DNA of 8,656 nucleotides. Origin: Ruminiclostridium sp. (GTDB lineage Bacteria; Bacillota; Clostridia; Oscillospirales; Oscillospiraceae). The stretch is from positions 1-8,656 of the forward strand of contig JABUSR010000233.1 in assembly GCA_021442645.1 (NCBI GenBank). The letters run 5' to 3'. Positions 5,441 through 8,656 of the stretch are shown here, in pieces. Position numbers and translations under genes: made by a program. A model generated the notes under the pieces. The model was not told where the DNA came from, made no database searches, and saw only the letters and a program-made list of their open reading frames with translations. Position 1 is the stretch's first letter. Each line of letters opens with the position of its first letter.

Positions 5441-8059
5441 ATGAGCAAAAAGCTTATTTCGCTGCTCCTGGTCGTCACCTTGATGGTGAGCTGCATATCC
5501 CCCACCATATTCGCATTGCAGCCCAATGATGCACAGGTCACCGCAGCCTCGCTTTCGGAAGCCGAGCTCGAAAAGCTGAACAATGCCATGCATGTCGTCA
5601 AAAATTCCGTTTCAGAGACCCAGAACGTCTTTTTAGACCCGAAAACAGCGGAGGCCATCACCACGATATTTGATGACGTTATGAAAGTCGCAAGTGCCAC
5701 AGGTACAATCTTTACGGCTGTTAACGGCAGTATCACCTTCATGAAACTCGTAGGCCTTATCAAAGATGAGAACTCCGAGGCCCTGGCCAATATCCAGCAT
5801 CAACTACAGGTCATCAATGAACAATTAGAAATGACGGAAATGCAGTTGAGTAATATCACGACCCAGATGTCACAGATTCAGGCCTCTGCAGAGTTCAACA
5901 CCCGTACGGAAAAGGCCATCATGCTCCAGGAACGGTGGAACGATTTTTCATACCGCAACATGGAAGACGGGCTGGACAACCTGATGACCCAGTATAATGG
6001 CATGCTGCTCAACGGTATGCAGAACTGGTGCCTCAACAAGACAGAGGATGCCCGTACAAAGGACGGAACAGACAACGCCCGGATCCTGCTGCATTACGAA
6101 AAAATCGGCGGAGAGTATCGTCTGAAATATACCACGGAAAATGAAGAGCCTTCGGACTTTTCTCCCGCAGACCGATATCTTGAACTGTCCCCCGACTTTC
6201 TTCCGGCAAAGCTGACCTGGAACGTCAACAACTACCGGGCAGCGATTGAAAGCTTTATCTCCCAAAAGATTCGCGAGACGGAAGACTTTAGTGTCTTTGC
6301 GTGCGGAAACTTCCCGGCTTTTACTGAGGAGGGTGCAGAAGAGCTGACAGATGAACTCATTGCCCAGGTCGCCGAGGATGCGGTCAATGTACTGCTCTAT
6401 AGGGTGACTGCCGCAGAGGTCAATAAAGACGCCACCTTCTCCCTTCAGGTCGTAAGACAGTTCTCGAATTATTGCAAATACCTTGTATCGTCAGAGGACG
6501 GCATGAGTACGCTCTTCCAGGTTTTCTACCTGACCCACGCCTTTGAATTTCAGATTGCTGATTCACTTAAGCTTTTCTGCAATGAAATGTCCATCAAGAC
6601 CGGTGTTTATGGGAGCTTCGTCACAAATGTTCTCAGCATGTCCTCCTTTGTCACAGACAGCCAGAAAGCCTCTCAGTTGGAGGATTACTGCAATACTCTG
6701 ATTACCATCGGCAATATGAAGGAGAATTGCCTGACAGGACACGACAACTACTGCTATCTCACAAACACCGAACTGTATCTTGGCGATGTCACCTTTACCG
6801 ACCGAGTATCGGCCAACACGAGAGAAATCACCGTAAGACATGCCTACGAGTCTTATTCCAGTACACCCACAAAAATTGACTACCACGGCAATTGGAGCAG
6901 CACTTCCAGCCCGGCCCTTCTGGGTGATTCCAATGCACTGTTGCTTACCTACATGCTGATGAGCAACGGAGAAAAGCCGGACTTTGCGTATCTGAAGGAA
7001 GTGCTGGACAGCGATGTTCGTGACTATGGGGCAATCGTAACCAGCCTCAACGGAGTACAATTGCTGCCCATGAGTAGCACGGTCGGCTTGGAAGTAATCA
7101 ACGTGATTGGTTCATACTTCAGAACCGGTTCGACTACAAGCCTTCGTAACCTTCCCAATGATGCTGATTCGGATTACATCCGGTACCGCAGTATGGTCAG
7201 CGGATCAGTCCTGAACAAGGCCAGCGGACTCGAAGTAAACAAGGTCCTCGATGCCGTGGCCTTTTACGCCGAGGATCATTGGTACTGGGAAAAGGACGAG
7301 GCGGCCTTTCTGGGCGGCGCCGAATATCCTGGGAAAATTACCAAGTCAGCCGAAAAGATCAAGACCGATACTGGCTTCCCTCCGGGGACCTACTATTACA
7401 GAACGGATTACAAGCAGAGCGTCTCCTATAACTGCCTTGTCAGCATTCCCTTGGAAACTCTTTCCATAAACAGCACCCCGCTCTATACCTATACGGTGCT
7501 GTGTAATCAAATCAAGGAAGACTGTGCTTCCCCCTCCTTTGTTGACGTCCCAACCGATGCCTATTATTTCGATTCTGTACTCTGGGCATATGAAAATGAG
7601 ATCACGACAGGTACGAACGAGACTCACTTCAGCCCGGGTGGAACCTGCACCAGAGCGCAGCTGGTGAGCTTCCTCTGGCGCGCAGCCGGCAAACCGATGC
7701 CGGAAGAGCTTCACTGCGCATTTACAGACGTTGACCTAGATGCATATTACGGCCAAGCACTGCTGTGGGCTGTGGAGCAGGGCATCACCACGGGTATATC
7801 AGATACTACCTTCAACCCCAATGGAATCGTCAGCCGTAGCCAGATGGTGACCTTCCTCTATCGCTTTGCTGGTGGTGCTGCTGCAGATGTTGCACTTCCC
7901 TTCGATGATGTCTCCCGCGATTCATATTATTACGATGCAGTCGCCTGGGCCTTTGATAATGAGCTCACAACGGGTACGAAAGCCAAGACCTTCAGCCCCG
8001 CTGCTGATTGCTCTCGTGCCCAGGCCGTGACCTTCCTCCATCGTCTGATGGCTGGATAA
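5441..8059 (+). CDS. Exported SLH-domain cell-wall protein, ectodomain unassigned
   Basis: The 872-residue protein starts at the ATG at 5441, 6 bases after GGAGGT (5429-5434); an in-frame TTG at 5423 lies upstream of that site and is rejected. Residues 1-25 form a signal peptide: MSKK, a hydrophobic core LISLLLVVTLMV, and probable cleavage near TIFA-LQ. C18 in LMVSC could alternatively be a poor lipobox. Residues 37-80 look helical. Residues 83-107 are mildly hydrophobic and glycine/alanine/threonine-rich, and 112-150 form a probable coiled coil rich in Q, I, L and M. About 170-695 matches no family I can name. Three SLH domains end the protein (about 700-750, 761-811, 821-870), expected to bind pyruvylated secondary cell-wall polymer. 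At least 13 cysteines lie after the signal peptide, unusual for an exported protein. GC content looks markedly lower than in ispE or DUF1015, and codon use is less C/G-ending. Possible roles are surface layer, adhesin or toxin-like effector; none is shown. Confidence 0.88.
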   Translation: MSKKLISLLLVVTLMVSCISPTIFALQPNDAQVTAASLSEAELEKLNNAMHVVKNSVSETQNVFLDPKTAEAITTIFDDVMKVASATGTIFTAVNGSITFMKLVGLIKDENSEALANIQHQLQVINEQLEMTEMQLSNITTQMSQIQASAEFNTRTEKAIMLQERWNDFSYRNMEDGLDNLMTQYNGMLLNGMQNWCLNKTEDARTKDGTDNARILLHYEKIGGEYRLKYTTENEEPSDFSPADRYLELSPDFLPAKLTWNVNNYRAAIESFISQKIRETEDFSVFACGNFPAFTEEGAEELTDELIAQVAEDAVNVLLYRVTAAEVNKDATFSLQVVRQFSNYCKYLVSSEDGMSTLFQVFYLTHAFEFQIADSLKLFCNEMSIKTGVYGSFVTNVLSMSSFVTDSQKASQLEDYCNTLITIGNMKENCLTGHDNYCYLTNTELYLGDVTFTDRVSANTREITVRHAYESYSSTPTKIDYHGNWSSTSSPALLGDSNALLLTYMLMSNGEKPDFAYLKEVLDSDVRDYGAIVTSLNGVQLLPMSSTVGLEVINVIGSYFRTGSTTSLRNLPNDADSDYIRYRSMVSGSVLNKASGLEVNKVLDAVAFYAEDHWYWEKDEAAFLGGAEYPGKITKSAEKIKTDTGFPPGTYYYRTDYKQSVSYNCLVSIPLETLSINSTPLYTYTVLCNQIKEDCASPSFVDVPTDAYYFDSVLWAYENEITTGTNETHFSPGGTCTRAQLVSFLWRAAGKPMPEELHCAFTDVDLDAYYGQALLWAVEQGITTGISDTTFNPNGIVSRSQMVTFLYRFAGGAAADVALPFDDVSRDSYYYDAVAWAFDNELTTGTKAKTFSPAADCSRAQAVTFLHRLMAG
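7538..8056 (+). repeat. Three SLH domains (cell-wall anchor)
   Basis: The three units begin FVDVPTDAYY (7538), FTDVDLDAYY (7721) and FDDVSRDSYY (7901). Each runs through a W-A core and an ITTG or LTTG turn to a CTRAQ, VSRSQ or CSRAQ motif and a FLWRA, FLYRF or FLHRL end. TRAE/TRAQ-type residues in each unit are those that hold the pyruvylated polymer in known SLH trimers. Unit 2 has SRSQ, the most divergent version. The third unit ends 2 residues before the stop. Confidence 0.92.
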
Positions 8060-8095
8060 ATGGCCTTGCTGCACCCCCACGATATTGCACAACAC

Positions 8096-8136
8096 AAAAC
8101 AGCCGACAGGAAATATTTTCCCTGTCGGCTGTTTTT
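8096..8136. terminator. Strong intrinsic terminator, probably bidirectional
   Basis: AAAACAGCCGACAGG (8096-8110) is a perfect 15-base reverse complement of CCTGTCGGCTGTTTT (8121-8135), with a 10-base loop, and the + strand ends in TTTTT at 8132-8136. It lies 36 bases after the SLH gene stop. On the - strand the run of A at 8096-8099 gives a matching T-run, so it could stop transcription from either side. Confidence 0.93.
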
Positions 8137-8219
8137 CCGAGCGTTGCGCCCCTAGAACCTATATACCAAGTTAAACCCATATCCTTTTTACCATCGATGA
8201 AGGAAGCTCCCCTTTTAAC

Positions 8220-8248
8220 TTGCGTCTTCCCTAAACCTGTGGTAGGCT
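8220..8248 (+). promoter_or_regulatory. Putative extended -10 promoter for the VOC gene
   Basis: TTGCGT at 8220-8225 and TAGGCT at 8243-8248 are 17 bases apart, and a TG pair one base before the -10 box (8240-8241) gives an extended -10. The -10 hexamer itself matches the consensus only at its first, second and last positions. A strong terminator upstream means the VOC gene needs its own promoter. Apart from this element and the terminator, nothing else is seen in the 226-base gap at 8060-8285. Confidence 0.4.
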
Positions 8249-8285
8249 GTAGGCAAAACCTCCCAAAACAGAAAGGAGCATTGCT

Positions 8286-8648
8286 ATGAAATTTGTGTGG
8301 ACAACCATCCAGGTCCGTGACCTGGACCGCAGTCTCGCCTTCTACCACGACCTTTTGGGGATGCCCGTCTGTGAGCGCTTCCAGGGGAACGGAAACGAAA
8401 TCACCATGCTGGGCGACCCAGAGGGAACAAAGCTGGAACTGCTGTGCAAGCCAGGCGGCGAACCCGATGCCCCCGGCCAGGGTCTTTCGCTGGGGCTGGC
8501 GCCCCAGGACCTGCCCGCCCTGCTGGAGAACCTCCGGGCCGCAGGTCTAGACGTGACGCCGCCTATCTCCCCCAATCCGCACCTGGTGTTCTACTTCGTC
8601 AAGGACCCCGACGGCTATTCCGTCCAGCTGGTGCAGCAATCGGAATAA
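8286..8648 (+). CDS. VOC / glyoxalase-fold protein lacking most metal ligands
   Basis: The 120-residue protein is a single vicinal-oxygen-chelate unit of typical length, with paired beta-alpha-beta-beta-beta modules. The first module carries TIQVRDLDRSLAFYHDLLGMPV (7-28) and the second ends VKDPDGYSVQLVQ (105-117). Aligned by eye with E. coli glyoxalase I ([20 protein letters not shown]...), the metal ligand H5 becomes W5, the E56 equivalent is kept as E51 (TKLELL), the H74 position is non-histidine (around S68 in LSLGL), and E122 becomes Q114. It is therefore unlikely to be an active Ni/Zn glyoxalase I. Related VOC proteins act in drug binding, isomerisation or dioxygenation, and this one cannot be assigned among them. 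AAGGAG (8273-8278) lies 7 bases before the ATG, and the terminator upstream separates it from the SLH gene. It is probably a single-gene unit, but the window ends 8 bases after its stop. Confidence 0.85.
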   Translation: MKFVWTTIQVRDLDRSLAFYHDLLGMPVCERFQGNGNEITMLGDPEGTKLELLCKPGGEPDAPGQGLSLGLAPQDLPALLENLRAAGLDVTPPISPNPHLVFYFVKDPDGYSVQLVQQSE

Positions 8649-8656
8649 TTGAATCT

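Noticed and set aside
7538..8056. SLH units considered as a recent DNA-level tandem repeat.
   Set aside because: The three units are similar only at the protein level; the nucleotide sequences differ widely, so this is an old domain triplication.
8008..8348. ORFs on both strands spanning the SLH 3' end, terminator and VOC start.
   Set aside because: They run through a strong intrinsic terminator, lack ribosome binding sites and overlap well-supported genes.
1..8656. Mobile element, attachment site or CRISPR array.
   Set aside because: No transposase or integrase motifs, no long terminal repeats and no regularly spaced repeats were seen. The composition break at the SLH gene alone is not proof of an element.

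Overview
The window reads as chromosomal DNA of a moderately GC-rich Gram-positive anaerobe in the class Clostridia, most likely an Oscillospiraceae-type gut bacterium (Flavonifractor/Lawsonibacter/Oscillibacter-like). The reasons are strong AGGAGG-type ribosome binding sites, a textbook sigma-A promoter, a HemW of the Firmicutes type, a DUF1015 protein carrying the clostridial GDGNHS signature, an MEP-pathway ispE, and a C-terminal triple SLH block with the CTRAQ...FLWRAAG wording common in that family. This placement is inference from sequence style; no search was run. Every gene seen is on the + strand.

Layout. Positions 1-396 are the 3' end of a TPR-like hypothetical protein. A gene-free stretch of about 320 bases follows (397-715), with several GC-rich hairpins, and ends in a strong promoter (TTGCCA, 17 bases, TATAAT). 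That promoter drives a compact same-strand cluster: hemW (716-1921, heme chaperone), an ApgM-superfamily gene (1955-3187), a DUF1015 gene (3249-4517) and ispE (4514-5374). Gaps are 33 and 61 bases, then a 4-base stop/start overlap, so this is probably one transcription unit. It is largely a housekeeping cluster: tetrapyrrole/radical-SAM function, a phosphomutase or possible homoserine kinase, an uncharacterised conserved protein, and isoprenoid precursor synthesis.

A large exported cell-wall protein (5441-8059, 872 aa) follows after 66 bases. It has a signal peptide, a short hydrophobic stretch next to a predicted coiled coil, about 525 residues of unrecognised sequence, and three C-terminal SLH domains that would anchor it to secondary cell-wall polymer. 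Its base composition looks clearly lower in GC than its neighbours. A very strong, nearly symmetric terminator (8096-8136) closes it. The last gene (8286-8648) has its own putative promoter and encodes a small VOC/glyoxalase-fold protein in which most canonical glyoxalase I metal ligands are replaced.

I see no mobile element, CRISPR array, tRNA or rRNA. The best candidates for undescribed biology are the SLH-anchored protein with its unassigned ectodomain, the DUF1015 protein (a ParB/sulfiredoxin-like DGxH motif) beside a homoserine-kinase-like ApgM paralogue, and the structured intergenic region upstream of hemW.
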